Notes under the pieces: generated by a model
What the model was told of the DNA's origin: nothing
The model's database searches: none
What the model saw: only the letters and a program-made list of their open reading frames with translations
Program-made: the position numbers and the translations under genes
Shown: piece by piece, positions 5,362-11,490 of the stretch
Layout: the number at the start of each line of letters is the position of its first letter
How positions within the stretch are numbered: the first letter of the stretch is position 1
DNA from: Oscillospiraceae bacterium
Lineage (GTDB): Bacteria > Bacillota > Clostridia > Oscillospirales > Oscillospiraceae
DNA length: 11,490 nt
Assembly: GCA_017435245.1 (NCBI GenBank)
Contig: JAFSFK010000150.1
Span: 1 to 11,490 of the forward strand
Reading direction: 5' to 3'

Positions 5362-6222
5362 TTGGCAGCAAGAAAAGGATTAGGACGAGGGATGGGGGCA
5401 CTGATGGTGGATGCTCCCGAGGAACTGTCCGGCAACAGTCCCTACCAGCATCTGCCCATTCATAGAGTAGAACCCAATCCCAATCAACCCAGACGGGATT
5501 TTGACGAAGAGGAGCTGCAGGCGCTGGCGGATTCCATTGCCACCCACGGCGTGGTGCAGCCTCTGACAGTGCGGCAGCTGCCCAGCGGCTATTATCAGAT
5601 CATTGCCGGCGAACGGCGCTGGCGTGCCGCACGGATGGCAGAATTGTCAGAGATTCCAGCGGTGATCATCGAAGCCGACGATAAAAAGACAATGGAGCTG
5701 GCACTGATCGAAAATCTGCAGCGTCAGGACCTGAATCCCGTGGAAGAGGCGTTGGGCTATCGAAGCCTAATGGAGGATTACGGACTGACACAGGAGGATA
5801 CCGCAAAACGGGTGGGGAAATCCCGGCCCGCAGTGGCAAACGCATTGCGTCTGCTGGGCCTTTGCCCCGAAGTACTGGAGCAGGTTCGCAGCGGTAAGCT
5901 TTCTGCCGGACACGCCCGGGCGGTGCTGAGCCTGAAATCAGAGAAAGCACAAAAAGAAGCGGCGCAGAAGATCGTTGCATTAGGTTTGTCCGTGCGGCAG
6001 GCAGAACTGCTGTGCAAGAACCTGAACAAGGAACCGGCACCGGAAAAAGAACCCACCTTGGCCGTCAATTATGTGGCGGAATGCGAAAAATACCTATCCA
6101 AGCATTTGGGACGGGGAGTAAAGATCATCAATGGCAAAAGAAAAGGCCGTTTTGAGCTGGAGTTTTATGGACAGGAAGACCTTCAGGTGCTTTTAGATGC
6201 ACTGATGAAGATCGGAAAGTGA
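5362..6222 (+). CDS. parB: Chromosome partitioning protein ParB (Spo0J), TTG start
   Basis: ParB is a parS-binding CTPase clamp that loads at the two sites upstream, spreads, stimulates ParA and recruits SMC. The 286-residue product begins with the canonical basic motif RKGLGRGMGAL (4-14), which contacts ParA. It has the N-terminal box NPNQPRRDFDEEEL (39-52), the CTP-binding box GERRWRAA (83-90), the ENLQRQDLNPVEEA block (117-130), a helix-turn-helix (about 142-165, LTQEDTAKRVGKSRPAV) for parS recognition, and a C-terminal dimerisation domain (about 235-286). The start is TTG at 5362-5364, supported by GAGGTGAT at 5351-5358 and because the motif before the next Met (residue 11) is conserved in the family. 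It is followed 7 bases on by the PspC gene. Confidence 0.97.
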   Translation: MAARKGLGRGMGALMVDAPEELSGNSPYQHLPIHRVEPNPNQPRRDFDEEELQALADSIATHGVVQPLTVRQLPSGYYQIIAGERRWRAARMAELSEIPAVIIEADDKKTMELALIENLQRQDLNPVEEALGYRSLMEDYGLTQEDTAKRVGKSRPAVANALRLLGLCPEVLEQVRSGKLSAGHARAVLSLKSEKAQKEAAQKIVALGLSVRQAELLCKNLNKEPAPEKEPTLAVNYVAECEKYLSKHLGRGVKIINGKRKGRFELEFYGQEDLQVLLDALMKIGK

Positions 6223-6229
6223 GTGGATT

Positions 6230-6433
6230 ATGGAGAAGAAATTATATCGTAGTAAGACCGATAAGAAGCTGGCAGGTGTTTGCGGTGGTATCGCAAAGTT
6301 TTTTGGCATTGATCCCACCATCATAAGACTGATTTGGGCGTTGGCAGCTGTGTTTGCTGCTGGCTTGGTGGTATATATCGTATGTGCTCTGGTGATCCCT
6401 GAGGAGCCGGAGGATTATGTGGAAGTAAAGTAA
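6230..6433 (+). CDS. PspC-domain small membrane protein
   Basis: The 67-residue product is a single PspC domain: the start KKLYRSKTDKKLAGVCGGIA and FFGIDPTIIRLIWAL are the family signature, followed by one membrane helix (about 34-56, ending CALVIPEEP). In proteobacteria PspC belongs to the phage-shock membrane-stress response; stand-alone Firmicute copies are usually of unknown role and may act in membrane-stress sensing. The start ATG is 7 bases after the parB stop, with only a weak Shine-Dalgarno (GAGTGG), so translation may depend on coupling to parB. serS follows 32 bases downstream. There is no pspA or pspB in the window. Confidence 0.88.
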   Translation: MEKKLYRSKTDKKLAGVCGGIAKFFGIDPTIIRLIWALAAVFAAGLVVYIVCALVIPEEPEDYVEVK

Positions 6434-6465
6434 AATCATTTCTCAAGACTAAGGAGAGGTAAGTT

Positions 6466-7797
6466 ATGTTAGATATCAAGAAAATCAAGGAAAATCCCGA
6501 TGCAGTCAAGGCCGGTCTGAAGGCTAAGGAAGTAGACTGCGACGCCATCGTTGACCGTATTCTGGAGCTGGATGTCCAGGTCCGTGGTTTGAAGACCTCC
6601 ACCGAGACCAAGACCGCCCAGAAGAACAAGCTGGCAAAGGAAAACGGAAAGCTTTTCGGTCAGAAGAAGGGCGCAGAAAAGAAGGGCGAGGACACCTCTG
6701 CTCTGGATGCCCAGATCGAGGCCAACAAGGCAGAAGCTATTGCCCTGGACGCTGCCATTGCTGACGATGCTGCACTGCTGAAGGATCTGAACGTGGAGTT
6801 CCGCACTGCAATGCTGAGCCTGCCCAACCTGCCTGACGAGGATCTGCTCCCCGGCGGCAAGGAGAATAACCAGCCTCTGCGTTATGTGGGCGAAAAGCCT
6901 GTCTTCGACTTTGAACCCAAGCACCACGTCGACCTGTGCGAAGGCCTGGGACTCATCGATTATCCCCGTGGCGTTAAGCTGGCAGGTGCCGGCAACTGGA
7001 TGTACACCGGTATGGGCGCACGTCTGGAGTGGGCACTGCTGAACTACTTCATTGACTGCCATATTGCTGACGGTTACGATTTTATTCTGCCTCCTCATAT
7101 GCTGGAGTATCAGTGTGGTGAAACTGCCGGTCAGTTCCCCAAGTTTGCAGACGAAGTCTACAAGATCGCCAACCCCACTGATGACCGCATCCACTATATG
7201 CTGCCCACCGCTGAGGCTGCATTGTGCAGCATCTACCGTGATGAGATCCTCACCGAGGCTGACCTGCCCAAGAAACTGTTTGCCTACACTCCTTGCTTCC
7301 GCCGTGAGGCCGGTTCTCACCGTGCCGACGAGCGTGGTATGGTTCGTGGTCACCAGTTCAACAAGGTGGAGATGTTCCAGTTCTGCAAGCCTGAGGATTC
7401 CGACGCAGCTTTTGAAGAGCTGGTCACCAAGGCCGAAAAGCTGGTGGAGGGTCTGGGCTTCCACTTCCGTACCGTGAAGCTGGCCGCCGGCGACTGTTCC
7501 GCATCTATGGCAAGAACCTACGATATTGAGATCCTGATCCCCTCTATGGATGGTTACAAGGAAGTCTCCTCCGTTTCCAATGCCCGTGACTATCAGGCTC
7601 GCCGTGGCAACATTCGTTTCCGCCGTGAAGAGACCGGCAAGCCCGAGTTCCTGCACACACTGAACGGCTCCGGCCTGGCAACCTCCCGTATCTTCCCCGC
7701 ACTGGTGGAGCAGAACCAGAGAGCTGACGGTTCTGTTGTGGTGCCCGAGTGCCTGCGCAAGTATCTGGGCGGCATCGAGGTCATTGAAAAGAAATAA
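6466..7797 (+). CDS. serS: Seryl-tRNA synthetase (class II, divergent motif loops)
   Basis: SerRS charges tRNA-Ser, and tRNA-Sec where present, with serine in the cytoplasm. The 443-residue protein has the N-terminal tRNA-binding coiled coil (about 27-117, Lys/Glu/Ala-rich), the TAE serine loop at 248-250 (LPTAEAALCSIYRDEIL), motif 2 at about 278-303 (FRREAGS...RGMVRGHQFNKVE) and motif 3 (LNGSGLATSR at 399-408, then VVVPECLRKYLGG). Length is slightly over the usual 420-430. Motif 2 reads HRADER where most bacteria have AGRDTR-like, and motif 3 reads GLATSR where most have GLAVGR, so this is a divergent subtype. The start ATG follows AAGGAGAGG. Only 32 bases separate it from the PspC gene, so there is no room for the T-box leader many Firmicutes use; it probably relies on the upstream operon promoter. 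Codon use (CGT, CTG, GGC, AAG) looks highly adapted. Confidence 0.96.
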   Translation: MLDIKKIKENPDAVKAGLKAKEVDCDAIVDRILELDVQVRGLKTSTETKTAQKNKLAKENGKLFGQKKGAEKKGEDTSALDAQIEANKAEAIALDAAIADDAALLKDLNVEFRTAMLSLPNLPDEDLLPGGKENNQPLRYVGEKPVFDFEPKHHVDLCEGLGLIDYPRGVKLAGAGNWMYTGMGARLEWALLNYFIDCHIADGYDFILPPHMLEYQCGETAGQFPKFADEVYKIANPTDDRIHYMLPTAEAALCSIYRDEILTEADLPKKLFAYTPCFRREAGSHRADERGMVRGHQFNKVEMFQFCKPEDSDAAFEELVTKAEKLVEGLGFHFRTVKLAAGDCSASMARTYDIEILIPSMDGYKEVSSVSNARDYQARRGNIRFRREETGKPEFLHTLNGSGLATSRIFPALVEQNQRADGSVVVPECLRKYLGGIEVIEKK

Positions 7798-7803
7798 GGG
7801 CAC

Positions 7804-7914
7804 AAAAGGCCCCCTTGTGCAAAGGGGGCTGGCTGCGCAGCAGACTGGGGGATTGTCACAATCCCTCCGTCACGGCTTATGCCGTGCCACCTCCCTTTAC
7901 ACAAGGGAGGCTTT
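7804..7914. repeat. Structured palindromic intergenic repeat, about 110 bp
   Basis: The element is an imperfect inverted repeat. The left arm (7804-7856) and the right arm (7857-7914) are diverged complements, both reading GCCnCCCTTGTGnAAAGGG at the outside and GGATTGT at the centre. Each arm folds on itself: GCCCCCTT 7809-7816 with 7822-7829 on the left, CCTCCCTT 7890-7897 with 7903-7910 on the right. The right arm also carries CACGGC-TTAT-GCCGTG at 7871-7886, and the left has the shorter GCTGCGCAGC. The centre is GGGATTG/CAATCCC (7849-7855/7859-7865). From memory, very similar sequences are scattered between genes in Oscillospirales genomes. No coding capacity. The left hairpin lies 11 bases after the serS stop and could end or stabilise that transcript. 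Confidence 0.8.
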
Positions 7915-7942
7915 GCCTCTTATAAAACGCACTTTCTAATAT
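7913..7942 (+). promoter_or_regulatory. Possible promoter of mscL
   Basis: TTGCCT at 7913-7918 and TAATAT at 7937-7942 with an 18-base spacer. The -35 would be supplied by the outer end of the palindromic repeat. The match is modest; read-through from the serS operon is an alternative. Confidence 0.35.
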
Positions 7943-7970
7943 TATGTAAACCAAGAAAGGAACGTGAACT

Positions 7971-8447
7971 ATGGAAAAGAAGATCAAAAAGCCCTCCTGG
8001 TGGGATGAGTTCAAGACATTTGCCATCAAGGGCAACGCAATGGCACTGGCTGTTGGTACTATCATCGGCGGTGCATTCTCTACCATCACCAAGAGCCTGA
8101 CAGACGATGTGATTATGCCCATCGTTTCCATTTTCCTGGGCGGCATCGATTTCAGCGAGCTGAAGATCGTCCTGCCCCGGCTGTGGGGCGAGGCAAAGCT
8201 GGACGAGGCCGGCAACGAGATCCTCAACACCCTGAACTGGGGCAATTTCCTGTCCGCCATCATCAACTTCTTCATCCTGGCAATGGTTGTATTCTTCCTG
8301 GTAAGGGGCTTGAATAAGCTGGCTGATCTGGGCAAAAAGAAGGAAGCAGAAGAAGCTGCCGCTGAGCCTCCCGCACCTCCCGCTCCCTCTGCTGAGGAAG
8401 TACTGCTGACCGAGATCCGTGATCTGCTGAAGGAGAAGAATTCCTGA
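7971..8447 (+). CDS. mscL: Large-conductance mechanosensitive channel MscL
   Basis: MscL is a homopentameric inner-membrane channel that opens under lytic membrane tension on hypo-osmotic shock. The 158-residue protein shows the N-terminal amphipathic helix with DEFKTFAIKGNAM, the pore-lining first helix (about 24-46, LAVGTIIGGAFSTITKSL), the conserved DDVIMPIVS stretch, a periplasmic loop (about 60-90), a second membrane helix (about 94-114, IINFFILAMVVFFLV) and the cytoplasmic C-terminal bundle EEVLLTEIRDLLK. A Pro/Ala/Glu-rich insert (AEPPAPPAPSAEE) before the bundle makes it somewhat longer than the 136-residue E. coli protein. The ATG at 7971 follows GAAAGGAA at suitable spacing. Its TGA overlaps the start of the next gene by one base, so the two are translationally coupled. 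Confidence 0.95.
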   Translation: MEKKIKKPSWWDEFKTFAIKGNAMALAVGTIIGGAFSTITKSLTDDVIMPIVSIFLGGIDFSELKIVLPRLWGEAKLDEAGNEILNTLNWGNFLSAIINFFILAMVVFFLVRGLNKLADLGKKKEAEEAAAEPPAPPAPSAEEVLLTEIRDLLKEKNS

Positions 8448-8935
8448 TGAAACGGCTGCTTTCCGGCTTGCTGGTGCTGATGACAGTGATGCTGTGTGGC
8501 TGCAACGGTGCATTGCCGGATCAAACGGTGATCTGCAGTGATTTGACCATTACCCTCCCCGGTTATTTTATGGATCTGAGTGATGAGGAATTTGCCCGGG
8601 AGTTTGAGATGGTCTATGGGTTTCAGGACGAGGCGGTTTTTGTGCTGAAGGAACCGGCAGCGGAACTGACACCCTACTATCCGGAAATCGATACCGAGGA
8701 ATATGCCCATTTGGCGGTGGAGTCCTATGGACTTGACAGCACTGTGGAGATCGTGGATTCCATTCCTACCTTTACTTACAGTGCCCAGGCACAGGATATG
8801 GGATTTACATATATGGTAGGTGTTTTTCAGTCGGAAACAGATTTTTGGATGGTACAGTGCTACTGCAACACCGAAGATTACGCCGAAAAGCAGTCTCAGA
8901 TGTGGGATTGCATCAAATCCGTAAGGATCGGTTAA
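8447..8935 (+). CDS. Hypothetical lipoprotein coupled to mscL
   Basis: The 162-residue product has a lipoprotein signal peptide: MKRLLSG, a hydrophobic core, and the lipobox LCGC at 16-19, with Cys19 as the probable lipidated residue. The mature part is acidic and lacks further membrane helices; it has a mixed alpha/beta look, ending in DFWMVQCYCNTEDYAEKQSQMWDCIKSVRIG, a pattern reminiscent of DcrB/PsbP-type folds, but I cannot assign it. The ATG at 8447-8449 shares its A with the mscL TGA (8445-8447), so translation probably depends on mscL. The location outside the membrane suggests a cell-envelope role, and linkage to a tension-gated channel hints at osmotic or envelope stress (inference). 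Confidence 0.8.
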   Translation: MKRLLSGLLVLMTVMLCGCNGALPDQTVICSDLTITLPGYFMDLSDEEFAREFEMVYGFQDEAVFVLKEPAAELTPYYPEIDTEEYAHLAVESYGLDSTVEIVDSIPTFTYSAQAQDMGFTYMVGVFQSETDFWMVQCYCNTEDYAEKQSQMWDCIKSVRIG

Positions 8936-8941
8936 ACCCGA

Positions 8942-8980
8942 CGCCCGGGAGGTTATGTAAACCTTCTGGGCGCTTCTGTC
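8942..8980 (+). terminator. Hairpin after the mscL-lipoprotein pair, weak terminator
   Basis: A 13-bp stem pairs 8942-8954 with 8960-8972 and includes two G-T wobbles; loop atgta. The tail cttctgtc has few consecutive T, so efficiency is doubtful, but the position 7 bases after the stop codon is right. Confidence 0.5.
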
Positions 8981-9038
8981 CGGCAAATTCCGATTGTAAA
9001 CAGAGCGATAGGTTGGAAGCTGCAGCTAACTATATCAT

Positions 9039-9071
9039 AAAAAGCGCCCCTCCCGGATGGGAGGGGCGCTT
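9039..9071 (-). terminator. Strong terminator of the oxidoreductase operon
   Basis: A perfect 13-bp GC-rich stem pairs 9042-9054 with 9059-9071, loop ggat. On the - strand it is followed by a five-T run ending at 9039. It begins 20 bases after the stop of the - strand fusion gene. In the + direction there is no T run directly after the stem. Confidence 0.85.
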
Positions 9072-9090
9072 ACTGTTTTAGGAATGATCC

Positions 9091-11121
9091 TTAGAACAGG
9101 ATCTTCAGTGCGCCGGTGGGGCAAGCCTCCGCACACTTGTGGCAGTCCTTACAGACATTGATCTTTTCGCTGTCCCGGAACTCGGGCTTAATGACGGTGC
9201 CGAAGCCACGGCCAACAAGACCCAGCAGGCCCTGCTGTGCAACTTCTTCACACACCCGGACACACAGGCCGCACAGGATGCACTTGCCTTCGTTGCGCTC
9301 GATGACCACCAGCTTCTTCTCGCTGCCGGACTGACGCTTGTCACCGGCGAAGCGCTCGGGATGGATCTCGTAGCGGTTGGCGTGCTTAATCAGGGAGCAG
9401 CTATAGTAATCGTGGCAGCCGCACTCCAGGCAACGGCTTGCCTCAGCACGAGCCTGCTCTTCACTGAAGCCCAGATTCATCTCATTGAAGTCCTTGATAC
9501 GGACATCAGCAGCCTTATGAGGCATCTGTGCCCGCTGCTTCTTCTCGTACTCCACGAACATTTCGGGATTCACAACACGCTCAGAGAAGTAGGGCTTACG
9601 GTAGGGAACCTCAGTGCCCTTCAGGTAGGAATCGATGACGGAAGCTGCCTTGTTGGCCTCGCCGATGGCGGCGATTGCGATGCCTGCGCCACGGTTGGTA
9701 GCATCACCCACAGCAAAGACATCGGGCAGGTTGGTGCGGAAGGTCTCCTCGTCAGCGGCGATGATGCCCTTCTTGTTCAGCTCCAGAGCCTCGAAGCCCT
9801 TGGGCAGGACCTTCTGGCCGATAGCGGAGATGAAGGAGTCAATCTCCAGGGTCTCAAACTCGCCTTCAACAGCTACGGGGCTGCGACGGCCGGAAGCATC
9901 GGGCTCGCCCAGCTCCATGACCTGCAGCTTGACAGCCTTGACCTTGCCGTCCTCGCCCAGGATCTCAGCGGGGTTACGCAGGAAGCGGAAGGTAACGCCC
10001 TCTTCCATAGCCTCTTCGATCTCGATCTTCTCAGCGGGCATTTCGTCCAGCGTACGGCGGTAGACGATGGAAACTTCCTTAGCGCCCAGACGGACAGCGC
10101 TGCGGCAGGCGTCCATAGCGGTGTTACCGCCACCCATAACAACGACCTTCTCGCCGATGTTGGGGCGGTTGCCCAGAGCGATCTCCCGGAGCAGGTGGAT
10201 ACCACCCCAAACGCCCTCCAGCTCCTCGCCGGGGCAGCGTGCGCTCATGGAAGTCCAGGCACCGATGGCAACCACGGTTGCGTCGTGGGCCTTGCGGATC
10301 TCTTCGAAGGTAGCATCCACGCCGATCTTGAAGTTTGCCTTCATCTGCACGCCCATGTCGGCGATGAGGGCGATCTCCTGATCCAGAACTGCCTTGGGCA
10401 GACGGTACTCGGGGATGCCGTAACGGAGCATACCGCCCAGCTTGGGCATTGCTTCGTAAATGGTAACAGCATGGCCGGCACGGCGCAGGAAGTAAGCCGC
10501 GGTCAGACCGGCGGGGCCGCCGCCGATGATGCCGACGCTCTTGCCGGTATCGGGGGCAATGTCAGCGACAAAGGGATTGCCGGAGGCCAGATCCTTGTCA
10601 GCTGCGAATGCCTTCAAAAATGCGATGGAGATGGGCTCTTCCACCATCTTACGGCGGCAGGCGCTCTCACAGGGGTGAGGGCAGACACGGCCGATGGAAG
10701 CAGGCAGAGGCAGCTTCTCCTTGATGGTCTCCACAGCACCCTTGTAATCGCCCAGAGCGATCTGCTTCACATACAGCTGGCAGTCGGTGTTGGCGGGGCA
10801 GTTGAGCATACAAGGACCACGGCAGTCGCCGTCGTGGTCACTCATCAGCAGTTCCAGAGCGATCTTACGGGCCTGAACAACACGGGGGCTTTCGGTATTG
10901 ATGTCCATACCGTCAGCAGCCAGGGTGGAGCAGGAACGCATCAGCTTGGGCATATTCTTGCCCTCGACGACACAGATACCGCAAGCGCCGTAGTGCTTAA
11001 CATTTTCATTGTGGCACAAAGTTGGAATGTCGATGCCGTTGGCCTCGGCCACCTGCAGGATGGTCTGACCCTTCTGACCCACGCACTCCTTGCCATTGAT
11101 AATCAGCTTAATTTCACTCAT
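9091..11121 (-). CDS. [2Fe-2S]/GltD-like/2[4Fe-4S] NAD(P)H oxidoreductase fusion subunit
   Basis: A 676-residue soluble iron-sulfur flavoprotein. Domains in order: NuoG-type [2Fe-2S] ferredoxin with C36, C47, C50, C64; a Cys cluster (H96, C100, C104, C108, C114 and C147, C151, C155) as in the GltD/DPD N-terminal domain; an FAD-binding fold GIIGGGPAGL (197-206); an NAD(P)-binding fold VVVMGGGNTAMDA (326-338) followed by VYRR (353-356), the pair of arginines typical of NADPH-binding GltD/NfnB; the second FAD motif VFAVGDA (468-474); a CLECGC...C cluster (564-575); and two [4Fe-4S] motifs (C614, C617, C620, C624; C657, C660, C663, C667). No H-cluster or molybdopterin domain follows. The ATG at 11121 with AAGGAGGG is used; the frame runs on to a TTG at 11145. 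With the NuoF-like gene 13 bases upstream it suits a Stn-type bifurcating NADH/NADPH/ferredoxin transhydrogenase; it could also serve a formate dehydrogenase or hydrogenase encoded elsewhere. Confidence 0.88.
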   Translation of the reverse strand: MSEIKLIINGKECVGQKGQTILQVAEANGIDIPTLCHNENVKHYGACGICVVEGKNMPKLMRSCSTLAADGMDINTESPRVVQARKIALELLMSDHDGDCRGPCMLNCPANTDCQLYVKQIALGDYKGAVETIKEKLPLPASIGRVCPHPCESACRRKMVEEPISIAFLKAFAADKDLASGNPFVADIAPDTGKSVGIIGGGPAGLTAAYFLRRAGHAVTIYEAMPKLGGMLRYGIPEYRLPKAVLDQEIALIADMGVQMKANFKIGVDATFEEIRKAHDATVVAIGAWTSMSARCPGEELEGVWGGIHLLREIALGNRPNIGEKVVVMGGGNTAMDACRSAVRLGAKEVSIVYRRTLDEMPAEKIEIEEAMEEGVTFRFLRNPAEILGEDGKVKAVKLQVMELGEPDASGRRSPVAVEGEFETLEIDSFISAIGQKVLPKGFEALELNKKGIIAADEETFRTNLPDVFAVGDATNRGAGIAIAAIGEANKAASVIDSYLKGTEVPYRKPYFSERVVNPEMFVEYEKKQRAQMPHKAADVRIKDFNEMNLGFSEEQARAEASRCLECGCHDYYSCSLIKHANRYEIHPERFAGDKRQSGSEKKLVVIERNEGKCILCGLCVRVCEEVAQQGLLGLVGRGFGTVIKPEFRDSEKINVCKDCHKCAEACPTGALKILF

Positions 11122-11134
11122 TTTCGGGCCCTCC

Positions 11135-11490
11135 TTATTCCACAACTACTGCACCCTTACGGCAGGAATGGATACACTGACCGCAGCGGATACAGACATC
11201 GGAATTGATACTGAAGGTCTTCTTCAGCTCACCGGTGATAGCGCCCACGGGGCACTTCTTGGCACACAGGGAGCAGCCGATACACTTCTCGGGATCGATG
11301 GAGTAGGTCAGCAGTGCGGGGCACTCCTTAGCGGGGCACTTCTTCTCATTGATGTGTGCCTCGTACTCGTTACGGAAGTAACGGATGGTGGTAAGTACGG
11401 GGTTGGGAGCAGTCTGACCCAGACCGCACAGTGCGCCGTCCTTAATGGAGGTGCACAGCTCTTCCAGCAGCTCGATGTCGCCTTCCTTGC
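11135..11490 (-). CDS. NuoF/HydB-like NADH-binding flavoprotein subunit, C-terminal 117 residues (5' end outside window)
   Basis: The open frame enters from 11490 and ends with TAA at 11135-11137. The visible part starts [30 protein letters not shown], the C-terminal [4Fe-4S] region of NuoF-type subunits (Cys in ELCTS and ALCGLGQ; the preceding C-x2-C-x2-C lies outside). It then has a linker with CPAKECP and an added 2[4Fe-4S] ferredoxin domain: [16 protein letters not shown] and [16 protein letters not shown]. This C-terminal ferredoxin is absent from complex I NuoF but present in HydB/HndC of electron-bifurcating hydrogenases and related enzymes. FMN- and NADH-binding domains are expected further upstream, probably preceded by a NuoE-like thioredoxin-fold subunit. 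The next gene starts 13 bases after the stop; the TAAGGAGG sequence serves as both stop and Shine-Dalgarno, so the two subunits are coupled. Confidence 0.9.
   Translation of the reverse strand, partial: KEGDIELLEELCTSIKDGALCGLGQTAPNPVLTTIRYFRNEYEAHINEKKCPAKECPALLTYSIDPEKCIGCSLCAKKCPVGAITGELKKTFSINSDVCIRCGQCIHSCRKGAVVVE

Noticed and set aside
6434..6465. Search for a T-box leader upstream of serS
   Set aside because: Only 32 bases separate the PspC gene and serS, filled by a ribosome binding site; too short for a T-box riboswitch.
6469..7803. 444-residue open frame antisense to serS
   Set aside because: Same cause: biased codons in serS leave the complementary frame open. The translation has no family features, while the + strand frame is a clear SerRS.
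7804..7914. Insertion sequence remnant or tRNA-like gene from the clover-like fold
   Set aside because: No coding capacity, no anticodon-arm or T-loop signature and no CCA end; it fits a palindromic intergenic repeat better.
8942..9071. Two hairpins between convergent genes as a small RNA
   Set aside because: Each hairpin is placed as a terminator for one of the convergent transcripts and I see no promoter between them.
9091..11121. Glutamate synthase small subunit (GltD) as the sole identity
   Set aside because: An N-terminal [2Fe-2S] domain and C-terminal 2[4Fe-4S] domain, and the NuoF-like partner upstream, do not fit GltD; no gltB is present in the window.
9139..11208. 689-residue open frame on the + strand, antisense to the oxidoreductase fusion gene
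   Set aside because: It mirrors the real gene. The gene avoids TTA, CTA and TCA codons, which removes stops from one antisense frame. No recognisable motifs or credible start signals.

Overview
The window looks like chromosome of an anaerobic, low-redox gut Firmicute, most likely Oscillospirales (Oscillospiraceae/Ruminococcaceae). The grounds are a Clostridia-style flavin/iron-sulfur oxidoreductase operon, a ParA/ParB pair with Bacillus-type parS sites, an hflK-hflC pair led by a DUF1836 regulator, AGGAGG-type ribosome binding sites, and intergenic palindromic repeats of a kind I associate with that order. The genus cannot be fixed from the sequence.

Layout. (1) Bases 1-816 (+) hold the C-terminal half of an IMP dehydrogenase whose catalytic loop and flap match the Tritrichomonas foetus type, closed by a strong terminator. 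(2) Bases 946-1403 hold an AT-richer orphan gene for a two-helix membrane peptide with its own promoter, followed by two hairpins; the last is a terminator shared with the convergent operon. (3) Bases 1402-3901 (-) hold a three-gene operon, DUF1836 regulator-hflK-hflC. Its consensus promoter is overlapped by two perfect palindromes, which suggests autoregulation. (4) Bases 3902-4178 are intergenic and carry two inverted copies of a 24-bp hairpin repeat. (5) Bases 4185-7797 (+) form a likely operon: zinc-ribbon membrane protein, two parS sites 30 bp apart, parA, parB (TTG start), a PspC-domain protein and serS. (6) Bases 7804-7914 hold a structured palindromic repeat, then mscL and an overlapping lipoprotein gene. 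(7) Bases 9091-11490 (-) hold a 676-residue [2Fe-2S]/GltD-like/2[4Fe-4S] fusion and, upstream of it, the C-terminus of a NuoF/HydB-like flavoprotein subunit.

How the genes work together. ParA, ParB and the parS pair are a complete chromosome-segregation cassette. With serS and an IMP dehydrogenase nearby (both origin-proximal in Bacillus subtilis) this suggests the window lies near oriC, although the usual rsmG/mnmG neighbours are absent. The end operon resembles an electron-bifurcating complex in which a NuoF-like NAD(H) module is paired with a GltD/NfnB-like NADP(H) module, as in the Sporomusa-type transhydrogenase; that assignment is inferred from domains. The most worthwhile leads are the redox complex, the promoter/operator architecture of the DUF1836-hflKC operon, the parS-linked zinc-ribbon membrane protein and the two repeat families.
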